From positions 1,178,001 to 1,242,000 of the forward strand of contig LUGG01000006.1 in the NCBI GenBank assembly GCA_001683735.1: a stretch of 64,000 nt of DNA, read 5' to 3'. Under the pieces are notes generated by a model, which was not told where the DNA came from, made no database searches, and worked only from the letters and a program-made list of their open reading frames with translations. Both the position numbers and the translations under genes were made by a program. Origin of the DNA: Grifola frondosa. Its lineage: Eukaryota; Basidiomycota; Agaricomycetes; Polyporales; Grifolaceae. Numbering within the stretch: the first letter of the stretch is position 1; each line of letters starts with the position of its first letter. This document shows positions 31,546-44,521 of this stretch, piece after piece.

Positions 31546-33000
31546 TCGCTAATCATCTTCAATCACTAAATAAGACGTCTGGACCATCGGTGCCATGTTC
31601 CCCGCGTGATTTGTTCGAACCCGTCTGGTCATGTCTATTGTCGATGCCACTCTGCAGGCAATCGCAGTTGTCAAGTACCTTTCATTAGACGGACTATTCT
31701 GCGTATTATCGATGCTCTATTATACGTCTTCATATACCGTTTCCATCTGGAAAGGCATATAAATATATTTATTTAAAATGTGCTTCTCCTCATCGCCGTC
31801 ATGTACGCGGAAGCAGCTGAAGGACTTTCGTGAGCGAACTTAACCTGTACAAAGTTAGTTTCGAGGCATAGCCTTCATGGAATACATTCTCCGTCGTCAT
31901 CCTTAAGAAAGAAGCCCGACTCACCTTGCATCAAAGGCGAGACGTTTTAGCGATTCAAAGTTGCCGTCGTCAGCGGCTCCGCGCAGATAGACGGATAGGC
32001 ATATATATGTAAGGTTCGGGCATGTCTGTAGTATCTTCGGCGGCATGGAGAAAAGAGAGGATGCAGGATAGCTTGACTGGCCTAATGCTCGCAATCGCTG
32101 ACACCTCCGCTGGTCTTCTTCGGTCTCATCTCTCCCGGGCGTCTTGCTCAACTTCTTGTCGCGCATTTGCGATATGCACCATCCCACTTTGTGCCCGCCT
32201 CTTCCGCGATATGTTCGCTTTCATTGCGTCGTTGGAAGGACAGTGTCGTACTTGAGGGTGCAATACCCTGGCAACACGAACTATGTCATGTTCCTACTGG
32301 ATTCACTAACGCGTGTTTATTTCAAATGGCATGCTAATGATCATATGAACGCGGTACGTGCCACAGCATCCATTAACCGTTGCGGATGAGAAGTGTTGAA
32401 ATTCCACTATGGTGGCCACTGTCCTTGCCAGATTTGGTCATTCCGCAAAGGCAGAGCACTTCTGAGTGGTAAGAAAGTAAAACACACAATACTATCGTTC
32501 ACAGAGCACGCATCGACGGGGGAACTGCGTGGCGTGCAGGTGTCACAGCAGTGCAAAGATGTTGTCACATCGCGTCCGTCACACTACAATTTCAACGTTA
32601 ACGAAGTTGGCGCTTCAACAATCCAAACATTTCCAGGATTTCTGTAAGGTTTGTACATCCCACGTAGACTAATTTGAAACGGCGAAAGCAGAATACGATC
32701 ATACAGTGAATGTGTCACCGGTAAGTTCAACTGAGATTGTCTCGACAGTGAGTGCCACTTTGACATCCATTCTCAAAGCTTCGTCCATCCACAAAATATA
32801 AATCTTGGCAGCAGAAAAAAAACTTCAGAGGAAGGTAAAACATGTGCGAGTGATCGAAGTTGCCGCTGAGTTTCGGATAATCCTCTAGACAAAGGACAAC
32901 ACCACGAGGCAACCAGATCGCGAGTCGTGTGGCCTCGAACTAAAACACAACCGCAGCTTGAGCCACCGTGCTTTGACATCAATTTTGTAGCTCTTGCTTG
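31546..33000. other. Intergenic H2-E2, duplicate of 23.15-24.59 kb
   Basis: Same content as the H1-E1 spacer: no recognised gene, shared short open frames, and the common D/E/I-type upstream region in the last 0.7 kb. Confidence 0.6.
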
Positions 33001-33028
33001 TATTTAAACCGGTGACACGATGTGAGCC
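33001..33028 (+). promoter_or_regulatory. Core promoter of E2: TATTTAAA plus TGTGAGCC
   Basis: TATTTAAA at 33001-33008, TGTGAGCC at 33021-33028, ATG at 33072. The spacer is shorter by several bases than in E1 (CCGTCC(T) lost). Confidence 0.55.
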
Positions 33029-33071
33029 ACCTTACCTTTCCCTCCTCTCCTCCCTCCTCCCTTCCCCCACC

Positions 33072-35728
33072 ATGGATTCCTCCGATGAGCTCGACGCTGA
33101 ACTTCCCGCCCCACAGATTCGAGCAGGATCGCCAGCAAGAACACCAGGCATGGCGACATTTGCAAGAAGTGTAGCCACCACTCTCGGCAGCGAGACAAAA
33201 TCTGGTGTTCAACGAAAGTTGCTCGCGTACGACATGAGCGGCAAGTGGGCCAAGATCAACATCCGTCTCTTCTTGAACTCGATGCCCGTCAAGTCGCCAA
33301 GGTCTTTCAAGCAACCCGATTACACAAACGTTTTCAACCTCATTCCGGAGGAAGAAGGACCGGAAGTCGACTTGTATCCCAAATTCGTAAGTGGCGCTGT
33401 TCTGTTGTACTAGTTGTCTTTAGTCGTTGGCTGATCTTCTGTTTAGTGTGACGCAGTGATGAAACACAAGATTTGCCCGGGGTACAAGTTCATTCCCTGC
33501 GATACGAAATACGATATGGATGACAAGGGCAAGAACAAGGTGGACGTCGGACTACACAAGATGGCCGGGGCTCCCAAGGATGGCCGACCGAACTGGATCA
33601 ATCAAAGCATGTGGATCGAGTTCAAGAAGAAGGGCAATGGCGACGATGCTTTCAACGACAGCGAGCAAGGTCCGTTCGAAGTCGAATCCAGCCACGCTGC
33701 CCAAGTTCGAGGACAACTCATTTCGTACGCGGAGATGGCCATGAACCGACAACACCGCACTCACTTATATTCCGCCTTCGTCATGCACAAGTTCGCGCGT
33801 CTGATCCGATGGGACCGCGCCGGCGCAGTCGTGAGCGAGAAGTTCGACTACAGGGAGAATCCCGAGATCCTCGGAGAGTTCTTCTGGAGGTTCTCGCACA
33901 TGACGGACGAGGCTCAAGGATACGATCCCACTGCTCAGCTCTTGAGTCCTCGTATGAAGCTCTTTCGTCTGATGGACACGATGGCTGAAAAAGCGTTACC
34001 GGAGCCGTTTGACTATATTCGTCAGCAATTCAAAGACTCGCTCAAAGAGGACTCGCTCAAGGAAGACGCTGACAAGGTGGACTGGCCTCGATACAAGCTA
34101 GCGGTGGAAGACAAAGAGAAGGGGACGCGTTACTTTCTCGTTGGGCGGTGTCATGGTCAGTCGCCTGATCTGGTCGGACGTGGAACGCGGACATATGTTG
34201 CCATCGATGTCGAGACAGAGACATTCGTTCATTTGAAGGATCAGTGGCGCTATACGTTCGACGTCCCGGCAGAAGGTGAAGCGCAGGGAAGGGTTGCGCC
34301 ACGCGACGAAGGTGTGCAGGAAGGCGATGGGTACCCACTTCGTCCGGGCGAGCTCCATCTGGAGGGCGACATTCTTTCGCACTTGAACAAGACGGGTGTC
34401 CGCAACGTTCCTACTATGCTGTGTCACGGAGACGTCGATGGGCAGGTCACCGTCACGCGAGATGTCTGGAGGCAGATGCCGGAAAGACTCCGGAAAGCCA
34501 GCAGCCGTATGGATTCTGCGGGCGACAAGCGCCACCCGCCATCAACGCTTATGCACTACCGTCTGGTGGAGAAGGAAGTTGGCAGACCATTGAGCGAATT
34601 CAAAACGTCTCGCAATCTAGTGAAGTTGATATACGATTGCATGCTCGGTCAGTCGGTACTTGAGCAACTTGCGTAGTATGCTGACCCGAATCACACAGCT
34701 CATGAGGACGCGGTGACACGAGCGAGTGTCATGCATCGAGATGTCAGCGCCGGAAACATGTTGATGTATCCAGTTGAAATCGACATTGCCAGGGACGTTA
34801 CACAATATGTGTGGACGGGACTTCTGAATGATTGGGAGCTCTCAAAACCCATCGCGAAACACGGTGCAGCTGATTTAGCACGCAGGGACGGCCGCACCGT
34901 GAGCTTTCCCCCCCATACATTGTTGCAATAGTCCTAATTCCGTTGCATACAGGGAACTTGGCAGTTCATGTCGAGTGCCATCTTGGATAACAAATCTCGA
35001 CGACCGATCATTGCCGATGAACTCGAGTCGTTCTTCTACGTGCTCGTCTATTATAGCATCCGATATCTCAAGCACAATTCAGAGGACGTCGCAAGTTTTA
35101 TGCTGGACTTCTTCGACAGCTATTCATTTAGCAACGGGGAATATAGCTGCGGGCAGGGCAAGCGAAGGACGATAGAAAACGCCTTACTCAAATGGTCCGA
35201 CAACCGGAAGGTTGTTTTCACTGGCGCAGGTTTGCAACCACATCCGTTGAACAACCTCGTCGCAACGATATTGCCCTGGTTTCAGGGGCGCTATTATGTG
35301 ATGGAACACGAGCAAGAGCTCCATCAGCCGTCCTCCGGCAGCACAGCCGTGCAGGTCCCCGCAGCGGCGGGACATCCGACAAAGGGACAGACGAATATGC
35401 CTACTTACGGAAGCGTTCCCATCCCAATGGTCAAGGAGGTTCCAAAGTCAAGGATTTCGAATCTCTACAGGAACCGCTGCTCGTTGCTAGACGAGGGGCT
35501 GCCGCGAATTTGGATGGACATGGCGCCATGTGCGAGTTGCTTCTCACAGCTATCACTGAGGCAGATTGGCCACGCGACGACAAGTTTGGAGATCAGTTGC
35601 CGAAGGAATACAATTCCAAAAGGACGCGCGGGAGCAACGATGAAGATGCTGCCACCACTGGGGAGAAGCACCGGCTAGAAGACGTCCTTGCCACTGATCA
35701 TCTCAGGAAGCGTCCTAAATACGCATAG
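33072..35728 (+). CDS. FunK1-type protein kinase, copy E2 (kinase region intact)
   Basis: Exon 1 (33072-33387) starts MDSSDELDAELPAPQ. Exon 2 runs from about 33448 to about 34648 without break. It carries CPGYKFIPCDTKYD, VDVGLHK ... MWIEFKKKG (a full D...ExK pattern), QLISYAEMAMNRQHRTH and LIRWDRAGAVVSEKFDY. The kinase N-lobe follows (TYVAIDVETETFVHLKDQW), then the EGDILSHLN helix and the hinge HYRLVEKEVGRPLSEF. Exon 3 (about 34699-34900) has MHRDVSAGN and LLNDWELSK, all key residues present. Exon 4 starts GTWQF at about 34954. Compared with A, one base is missing at about 35355-35375. The literal frame therefore ends at 35678, while the homologous tail (SKRTRG...LRKRPKYA) continues in another frame to 35728. 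About 820 residues if the tail is in frame. It is probably the best candidate for an active MDSSDE-type kinase here. Confidence 0.9.
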
Positions 35729-37358
35729 TCGACTCTTATCTTCAAGGTCCGAGACAGCACGTCGATGTCACGCCTCCCACCAACGCTCTGTCCACCTTCG
35801 CTGCCTCCTCGATTATTGTGTCTACGGATACCCCGGTCTCACGCTCATGAAGTTATCCCATTCATTATATATACCCTCTCGTGAATTAGACCCATAACCT
35901 TGTATCATGTATAGTGCCCTATTAATTTATCATACGTGTTCTGCGGCGCCCACTTTCTCATCTGGAATCAATGTATGATGAACCGGAGTGGACGAGCAAA
36001 TTGAATGGGAATTTCCTGCAGTGTCAAAGATAAGATGACGACACTCAAGCAAGACGTGTCCTAATGATGCATATGAGGGGTCTGATCAGAACACTTCGTG
36101 CTTTGTTATACGTAGTTCAGAATTGTACTGCGCGAGTGTCAGAACAAGGACTTCCAAGAATAAACCATCCCATGAAAGCGACATAATACATGTATCAGTG
36201 AACTCGCGGGAAGCATGAGCCGTAGGGGGGGGGGTCCTCGCAGACAAAACGATCTCCACTGCGCGACCGACTCGCATCCCGACTCGTCCATGCTTGGCGT
36301 TCAGCGATCTTCGTTAACCTTTATCGGTTCAACAAGGCGAGACCGCACCGCTTGCACGGGCGCAAAAGGGGAGTTCGGAGCATCGATATATTTTTCGAGA
36401 GAGAGAAGAGCTTTTTGCTGTTGTAGGAGACATGGTGTAATGAAACTTAGCAGTGGAGGAATTTGCATCGGCCTGCTGAGGTCTGTTGCCAAAAGTTGCT
36501 CCTCTTCCTCAAGTAACGGAAGGTCGAAACAGATGTTGACTTAGCGCAGCCTTGACCGGGATAACTGCTGGGGACGTGACGTCGACTTCTCTGGTCACTC
36601 GCCATGGTCTAGCCATAATAGTGGGAACGCTATGGCGAAATAACTTCGTGAAAAATCAGCAAGCGTTCGATAGCACCACACCCGGGTCCCGCTGCTGCTG
36701 CTGAACAAGTAAATGTGAGATGGGATTGGATGAGACATGTCTCCGTTGTGCACAATATAAATTAAGTTGCTGTTTGAGGGACTTCTTATATTGCAATGGC
36801 ATTGAGAATATATATATATATATACACAATGCATGATCTATGCCTGTCGGAAGGTCATGATAATCAGACATGAGATGTACAGTACTTACACGAGTTTGAT
36901 TCCTTCATCATTGTGCCCGAGCATGCATTTTCTCACACGGGTATCCTGTGAGATAAAAGCGCGACGAAGGATGGGCAAATTGGTTCAATACTTGGCGAAA
37001 AGGTTCACGGGTGCAAGGACTAGAAGTTGTGGCCTCAATTTTCAAAACGGAATTCTCGAGATTGATCACGTGGACTGGTGTGTCACTGTCAGTGTCACTG
37101 ACAGTGTCACCCTTGATTGTGCTCCGTAACGTGCCACTGTCACAGCTCGGAGACTTCGCTGTCAGTTTATTCAATATCCTGAATAAGTCTTTCTGGACCA
37201 AAGATGTTCAAGAAGCTGAGCACTAACATTTATACGAATGATTGAAGGACGGAGAACGTCAAATACTCATCTAACCCTCCGGTCCGACTCGCCTGGGCCG
37301 CGTGGCGTGCCACAAAACGAAAACATAAGCGAGCCACGCCACTTTGACCTCCATGGAC
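35729..37358. other. Intergenic E2-B2, duplicate of 0.95-2.56 kb
   Basis: Nearly identical to the A-B1 spacer. No gene is recognised. Differences include a longer AT run (36808-36824), a 3-nt deletion near 36345 and a 12-nt SD-type duplication (CAGTGTCACTGA) near 37085-37105. Confidence 0.65.
36808..36824. repeat. AT dinucleotide microsatellite (17 nt)
   Basis: Counterpart of 2028-2040, two units longer. Confidence 0.85.
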
Positions 37359-37390
37359 TATTTAAACCACGCTGTTCCACAACGTGAGCC
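37359..37390 (+). promoter_or_regulatory. Core promoter of B2: TATTTAAA plus CGTGAGCC
   Basis: TATTTAAA at 37359-37366 and CGTGAGCC at 37383-37390, before the ATG at 37452, as in B1. Confidence 0.55.
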
Positions 37391-37451
37391 TCCCTAGATT
37401 TCTTTTCCAAACAACCACTTACCTAGGTCGCACTACATCAACGCACTATAT

Positions 37452-39779
37452 ATGCAGAACTTTTCCGCAGGCTCTCCGACGTCCTTCGTCACTCACCCAA
37501 CATATTCAACCGAGCAGAGCCACACCAAATGTGTGGAAGTTGGCCACCGCCTCTTCTTGGACTCTATGCCAGTCAGTTCAGGAAAGATTATGTTGCGACA
37601 GCCTAACTACAAAGACATGTTCCGCGCCATACCTGACGGCGAGCGTTCAGCGGGCAAATTATATCCGCTCTTCGTAAGTTCAGCTGCTATGTTTGATTTC
37701 TATCGCTGTCCACTGACCGTCGTCCAAGTGCAAGTCCATCATAGGCATGTGTTCGGGATATAAATTCCATTATTGCGACACGAAGCACAACTTCCCGAAT
37801 AAGGGCGGCAGACCAATGTGGTCGTTGGATTGTACAAGACCTCTGATCCTCCCAAGGACTGCTCTACGCACTGGGATGGCCATCGTATGTGGGTCGAGTT
37901 CAAGGAGGGGGGCGATCCGTTCAGCGACGAAGTAGACGGGCCTATGAGAAAGCTGTTCCTAGAACGGCTCAGTTCGTATGCAGAGATGGCCATGGGTCGA
38001 GCACACCGCACGCACATCTACACTGTCTTGGTCATGGGCACGTTCGCGCGCCTCATCCGATGGGACCGTTCTGGCGCAGTCATGACGGATAAATTCCAAT
38101 ACAAGGAACATCCCGAAATCCTCGGCGAGTTCTTCTGGCGATTCGCGCGCATGACGGACGAGGTGCAAGGATATGACACCACGGCGCAGCTTGTGCCCCC
38201 GGGCACGAAGTTGTATCACCTCATGGACAGTATGACAGAGAAGAAGCTGCCGGAGCTACTCGATTACATTCGGACGGAGTTCCAGAAGTCGATCGATGCA
38301 GGGTGTTGTCGGTACCAACTAGCGGTCGAAGACAAAGAGCGAGTAACGCGCCACTTTCTGGTAGGGCGGCCGCTGCACATCACCCCTGGTCTGGTGGGGC
38401 GCGGAACCCGGAGCTACGTGGCTGTAGACGTCGAGAAGGAGGTCTTCGTCCATCTGAAGGACCAGTGGCGGTATGCCCCCGACGAAGATGCTATGCAGCA
38501 GGAACATGCGGCGGACGACGGTCACCCGCTGCGAATAGGCGAAGCTAGCCCGGAGGGCGACATTCTGTCGTACTTGAACTTGATGGGCGTTCACAATGTT
38601 CCCACTGTGGTTTGTCATGGAGATGTGGGTAGGGAGGTTACCGCAACGCAAGACGCGTGGAAGGCGATAAACCAAGGACTACGGACCGCCGGCGCTGGTG
38701 CACATTCGGACCAGCCTTTGAAACTCGTTCACTACCGTCTGATCCAGGAGGAGGTGGGGAGGCCATTGAGCGAATGCGAAGCAGGTGTCGAGCTTGTGAA
38801 AGTTATTTCTGACTGCATTATGGGTGAGTAGTTGCTCCATAACCCTGGAGAGTACACTGACTGGCATTGCATAGCTCACGAGGACGCGGTGATACTCGCT
38901 GGTGTCCTTCATGGAGACGTTAGTCCTGGGAACATGCTTATGTGTCCAATGCAAGTCGCGAACCAGCAAGGATTCACACGACATATGTGGACAGGGCTGC
39001 TGAATGACTGACAGCATTTGACGCCGTTCACAAAGCCCTGTACGGCTACGGGGGCAAGCACGATAACGCGTATGGTAAGACTCTTCTTCCATGCTTGTTA
39101 TCATATATCCTCAATCAGATCTTCGACAGCGGACTAGGCCGTTCGTATCGCGTGCCATCCTGGATAGAGATGTTCGACAACCGACCATCCAGGACGATCT
39201 TGAGTCCTTCTTCTACGTGCTCGTCTACTACAGTGTCCGATATCTCAAGCACAATTCAGAGGACGTCGCAAGTTTTATGCTGGACTTCTTCGACAGCTAT
39301 TCATTTAGCAACGGGGAATATAGCTGCGGGCAGTGCAAGCGAAGGACGATACAAATGCCGTACTCAAATGGCCCGATAACCGGAAAATTGTCTTCACCGG
39401 CGAAGGTTCACACCCGCATCCATTGAATAATATCATTGCCACGATATTACTGTGGCTTCAAGGGCGCTATCATGCGATAGATCGCGATCGACTCCTCTTC
39501 GAGCTGTCTTCCATGGGGCTGTCCGATACAAGATATACGGATGCCATGGCGACAGAAGCTATCGAAGGTAAATACGACGATAATTCTATGGAAAATTAAG
39601 ACAAGGCTAATATAGATTATAATGCAGCCCGGTTTGCAAATGCTGCTTCGAATTTGAATGAACATCACGCGATGCGGGTCTTGCTGCTCAGGGCGGCCGC
39701 GTCCGCCAACTGGCCCTATAACGACAAGGTGGGAGATCAGTTGCCTAAGAACTGCGCTTTCAGGAAGATACGCTGTTAG
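37452..39779 (+). pseudogene. FunK1-type protein kinase, copy B2 (premature stop)
   Basis: Duplicate of B1 with the same five-exon plan. A base is missing near 37803 relative to B1, breaking the N-terminal domain between NFPN and QTN. From 37.82 to 38.83 kb the frame is then clean (MWVEFKEGG, SYVAVDVEKEVFVHLKDQW), including the stretch where B1 is broken. Exon 3 has LHGDVSPGN, but the metal-loop Trp codon of LLNDW is TGA (39009-39011), a substitution that truncates the kinase domain. Exon 4 has a further gap near 39352. The tail ends FRKIRC at 39779. The stop in a conserved motif indicates real loss of function. Confidence 0.85.
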
Positions 39780-40878
39780 CTGCCTTTGAAGTAACCAATT
39801 GCATCTCCCGCCAGTGATCTGCCCGTGCTCGAATCTATCTCTAGAGTCATGTCTCCCATCCCACCTTCAGGCTATTATAGTTGTCAAGTAAGTATCTGTA
39901 AGGCTTTAGATGAACTTGTTTGCATAGTACTCACACGTTCTGTATACCACTTTACAACCTCACCAAACTAAATCTTCAGGTACTTGTGCATCTTGTTATC
40001 CAATCATGAACCTCCAAGCATGCGCTGGCACAACGCCGCCGCATAAACTCTCGTTCACGTTCAACGTTCAAAGTTCAACTTATAGCATTACTACGGGTTT
40101 CGAATTTCAACTCAAATATTCACGAAGTTGGGATACGAAAGTCATCCCCGGCAGCGCGGAAACCTGTTATGCGAGTCTGAATCACCGTGGAATCGGAATT
40201 AGAGATCGAGAGCGAAACCGGCGCAAATTCTCGGGCCCTAACCCCAAGTTGTCCATTAAACGGCGCCGACAAATATTCCAATATTGTCGCGTTCAGTATA
40301 TATCGCGCTTGTTCCAAACACCCAATCTCTTCGGTGTTCGCCATCCACTTGGGTATATTTTTGAATCGAGCACAGGTACATGCAGCGCAAGAGGATGGCG
40401 GAAATCTCTTGCTGTTTGAGTTCGAGTCTTTGTCTCTGAAGCATCTTAGGTCATCTTCGTTGTCCTCCCTGGCGTTGCCGAATACACATTCTGCACATCC
40501 CATAGCAGCTCGACATGGACTGCAAATATACGCGGTGCTCGGTGGTTGTTTGCTGTCATCGCTGGTTATAAATTGATAATCCTTCGGTCCGCTGTGTAGT
40601 ACGTGAGGCTCAAGCCTTTGTCTACTCCTGTATATGATGACATATTGATTCTAGAAGATGAAGTACGTGGGTCGTAGAACACTTATGACAGAATATAGGC
40701 AAATGGGTGCTATGCATGATTCATGGTATACAAATTGACGAGAAAAGACACATAACAAATGTGATAGTCTGAGGGTCGGATTAGGTCATCAGTAGACGAG
40801 GATGGACGGACCATTGGTAGGAGGCATGATATCGACAGGCCTAGCTATCGTGTCTCAAACGTCGAAAATTAGAGTCGA
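39780..40878. other. Intergenic B2-C2
   Basis: Tail-to-tail spacer, homologous to 5.0-5.77 and 6.54-6.79 kb. No gene is recognised. The FunK1 remnant present between the two halves in the first block (5980-6500) is missing here; the join lies near 40605. Confidence 0.6.
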
Positions 40879-43313
40879 CTATGCGTGTCTGGGACGTTTC
40901 CTCGTATAGATATCTGCAAGAATGTCTTTTGGGCGTCGCTTCTCTGCTATGGTGGTAGCATCGCTGTCTTTGCTCCTGCGCGTCCTTTTGGAAGTGTATT
41001 CCTTCGGCAACTGATCTCCCAGCTTGTCATCACTAGGCCAATTCGCGGTTTTAACAGCCTTCCGCAGCAATAGACGCATTGCACGATGACTATTCAACCT
41101 CGAGGCGGCCTTTACAAACTTGATTTCGCCGCCATTGGAACCAGCCTCATTCTCAGTAGAATCATCATCTTCATCGTCGATGTCTTTATCCGTCACGAAA
41201 GCGGCATAGTTGTTGGTTTGTGTCTCCGCCTGAGTATCCGTACCACTAGTGGACTCCTCGAGAAGCTCTCGTTCGCGCTCCATCATATGGTAGCGCCCTT
41301 GAAACCACGGCAACATCGTGGCAATGAGGTGGTTTAACGGATGTCGACGTGAACCTTCGCCTTTGAAGACAATCTTCCGGTTATCGGTCCACTTCAGCTT
41401 GCCGCTGTGTATCGCCAAACGCTTGTCGAGTCCACAACTGTATTCTCCGTTGCTGAACGAACAGCGTTCGAAGAAGGCAAGCATAAAGCTCGCGACATCC
41501 TCGGAATTGTGTTTGAGATAGCGGACACCGTAGTAAACTAGCACGTAGAAGAACGACTCGAGTTCATCCTCAATCATCGGTCGTCGACGTTTGTCATCGA
41601 GGATAGCACTCGATCTGAACTGCCATGCGCCCTGTATACAATAAATAAGGATCAATATTGATTGGGAAATAATCTCACAATACGGTTCGCTCTGCGCGCC
41701 GCGTCAGCTAGGCCTGGCTTTGCAATAGCCTCCGAAAGCTCCCAGCCGTTCAGGAGTCCTGTCCATATATGTTCAGTCACGCCCTCATGATCTGTTTCTT
41801 CAACCGGATACATGATCATATTTCCAGGACTGACATCGCGATGAAAGACACGTGCGAATTTTACTGCATCTTCGTGAGCTGTGCAGTTGATTCAGCATAC
41901 GACCTTGGATTTGTAGAACGACAGCTCACCTATAATACAATCGGAAATTAACTTGACCAATTCCAGGGATGTTTCGAATTCGCTCAATGGCTGACCAACC
42001 TCCTTCTCGACCAGACGATAGTGCACTAATTTGGAGGGGGGTCAAACCTTGAATGTGCGGTACTCCAGGGCATCCGAGGTATCGTCTTCCAAACATCTTG
42101 GGTTGTAGTGACCTGCCCAACAACGTCCCCGTGACAGAGCATGGTTGGGACATTGCGCACATCCATCTTGTTCAGGTACGCTAGAATGTCACCCTCTAGA
42201 TGAGGCCCGCCTGTCCGTAACGGGTGGCCATCCTTCTCGTCCTGCTTCTCCTCCTCGTCCATGACATCATAATCGAGCCGCCAGTGGTCCTTCAGGTGCA
42301 CGAACTCCTCTTTCTCGACATCTATGGCCACGTAGCTCCGAGTTCCGTGGCCCACCAGACCAGACGAGATATGTTGCGGTTTCCCTACCAAAAAGTAGCG
42401 CGTCCCTCGTTCTTTGTCTTCGACCGCTAGCTTGTAGCGAAGCCATCTCGCATCGAGCGACTTTTGGAATGCCACGCGGATGTAATCGAATGACTGCGAT
42501 AGTTTCTCCGCAGCCATCTGATCCATGAGACGATAGAGTGTAGTACCGGGACTGACAAGCTGTGCCGTGGGGTCATATCCCTGCGCCTCGTCTGTCATGT
42601 GTGCGAATCGCCAGAAGAACTCTCCGAGAATCTCGGGGTGCGCCTTGTAGTTGAACTTCTCCGTGACGACTGCGCCGGAATGGTCCCAGCGAATGAGGCG
42701 TGCGAACTTGTGTAGCACCAAGACGGTGTATATATGCGTGCGGTGTTCTCGACTCATGCCGCCTCTGCGTACCAACTGAGCTGGTCAATGACTAATCCTT
42801 CTTCTCATCCTCTTCGTTACTGAACGGGTCCGCCGAGTTGCTGCCCTTCTTCCTGAACTCAAGCCACATGCGCTGGCGGTCCCAATATGAACAACCGTCC
42901 TCTGGCGCCTCGGCGGGCTTGTACAGACCAATGTCTACCCTGCACAGCCACTCGTTGTTCGAGTCGTATTTGGTTCTGCAATGACGTAAGATATATCCTG
43001 GACAGACCTTGCGATCCATGACTGCCTTGCACTATGAATAGAGTCAGAGTTCTATAAAACGGATCAAGAGCGCGGTTGCACTCACGAAGAGCCGATATAA
43101 ATTGACCGCCGAAACCTCATCGTCTGGAATCTTGCAGAACATGCCCTTGTAGTCGGGGTGGTGCGACAGCACTTCTTCTGGCAGTACTGGCATAGAGTCC
43201 AAGAAGACACAGTGACTGACTTTAACGCATTCGCTGGAGCCTTGTTCGGTTTCACATGTTGAGTGAGTCCCACGAGATGCGACAGATTCGGTGGAAGCGT
43301 TCTCCATAGACAA
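40879..43313 (-). CDS. FunK1-type protein kinase, copy C2 (metal-binding Asp lost)
   Basis: Exon 1 starts at 43313 or, with the next Met, 43307 (MENASTESVAS). Exon 2 carries CPGYILRHC, VDIGLYK, MWLEFRKKG and, after a break at about 42790, MSREHRTHIYTVLVLHKF and VAIDVEKEEFVHLKDHW. A missing base at about 42035 breaks the hinge (DPPSK). Exon 3 (from 41878) has an intact FHRDVSPGN loop, but the metal loop reads LLNGWELSE: the Asp is Gly (codon 41745-41747). Exon 4 runs from about 41637 to the stop at 40879, with ELESFFYVLVYYGVRYLKHN, an acidic run and the basic tail SKRTRR...TRKRPRHA. It is the duplicate of C1. The Asp-to-Gly change should cripple catalysis, so it is at best a pseudokinase. Confidence 0.83.
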
Positions 43314-44433
43314 AGGGCGTCTTCGGGGTGACCTGCTGGATTTATATGATGTCGTGAGTGGGAGCCGTCGTGAATGTCTCTGTCACGAAATGGGGGGTGG
43401 CTCATAAAGTAACTGGTTTTGTGTGGCACGTACCGCCTCGGACCGGAAGATGACTGCAGTCGATCACACGATCATTCCACTATCGGCCAAAAATTTGTGC
43501 TTGCAAATCAGAAACCTCGCATGCAGGAACGGCTCTCATGCCCTAGACATTACAAGTCGAATCCATGAAGACGCGAAATGGTGGTGATGGAAAGCAACCA
43601 AAATCCCGCATACCTTTGCCAAGACGTGGACTTAGCGGACGTCAATTGTGATTTGCGGAGCAAGATGGCATACAGCAGAGCTACCTACAGGATCTGGCAA
43701 AGGGTTTCCGGCAAGACGTGAGCGAGACAATAATATCAGAAACAAGTGTGACAGAGAGACACACTTTCGCGCACGACGCCAGAAAATACCCGCGGCTATG
43801 CGGCCCGGTTATACCCGAAAGAGGAATCAATTCAGATGCGGCGTCACTGTGGAACAGATGCAACTGCTAGTGTATTATCAGTGTCAAGAACCTAGGCTAG
43901 TGAGGCACTATGCGTTTGTGTTTCCTAAACACAAAAATCTCATTCACAGGAGTCATGGTGGTCGGACGCTGGGCGAGTCACAAGAACCTTGTCACATCGT
44001 GTTCGTGACACTACGACTTGAACTGCGATTCAACCAATCCTCAACGTTTCAAATATTTCTATTGAAAACGTCTACAAGCTCACGGACTTTGCATATAGGT
44101 TAGCTTGAATTGTTTGCAATAGAGTGCGTCCGCGCCGTGAAAGCGCCCACTGTAAGTTCAAATGAGATCGTCTTCATAGTGAGCCACCACATTGACAACC
44201 CAAAGCTTCGTTTGCGGTCCATCCACACAATAGAAATATTGGCAGAAGTCGAAATTTTTGGAAGAAGGGTAAGCATACACGCGAACGATTGAAACTGCCG
44301 CTGAGTTTCGGATAATCCTCTAGACAAAGGACAACGCCACGAGGCAACCAGATTGCGACGTGTGGCCCCGAGCTAAAACACAACCGCAGCTTGAGCCACC
44401 GCGCTTTGACATCAATTTTGTGGCTCTGTCTGG
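43314..44433. other. Divergent promoter region between C2 and D2
   Basis: Duplicate of the C1-D1 spacer (9.26-10.38 kb). No gene is recognised. Confidence 0.6.
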
Positions 44434-44465
44434 TACTTAAACCGTCCTGTGACACGATGTGAGCC
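44434..44465 (+). promoter_or_regulatory. Core promoter of D2: TACTTAA plus TGTGAGCC
   Basis: TACTTAA at 44434-44440, one base off the TATTTAA of the other copies, and TGTGAGCC at 44458-44465. They precede a C-rich leader and the ATG at 44522. Confidence 0.5.
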
Positions 44466-44521
44466 ACTTTACCTTTCCCTCCCCCCTTCCCTCCCCCGCT
44501 CCCTCCCCCACTCCTCCCCCC

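Larger units (their letters stand above)
28930..35740. repeat. Two-gene duplication, right copy (H2-E2)
   Basis: Direct-orientation partner of 20.24-27.33 kb. Confidence 0.85.
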
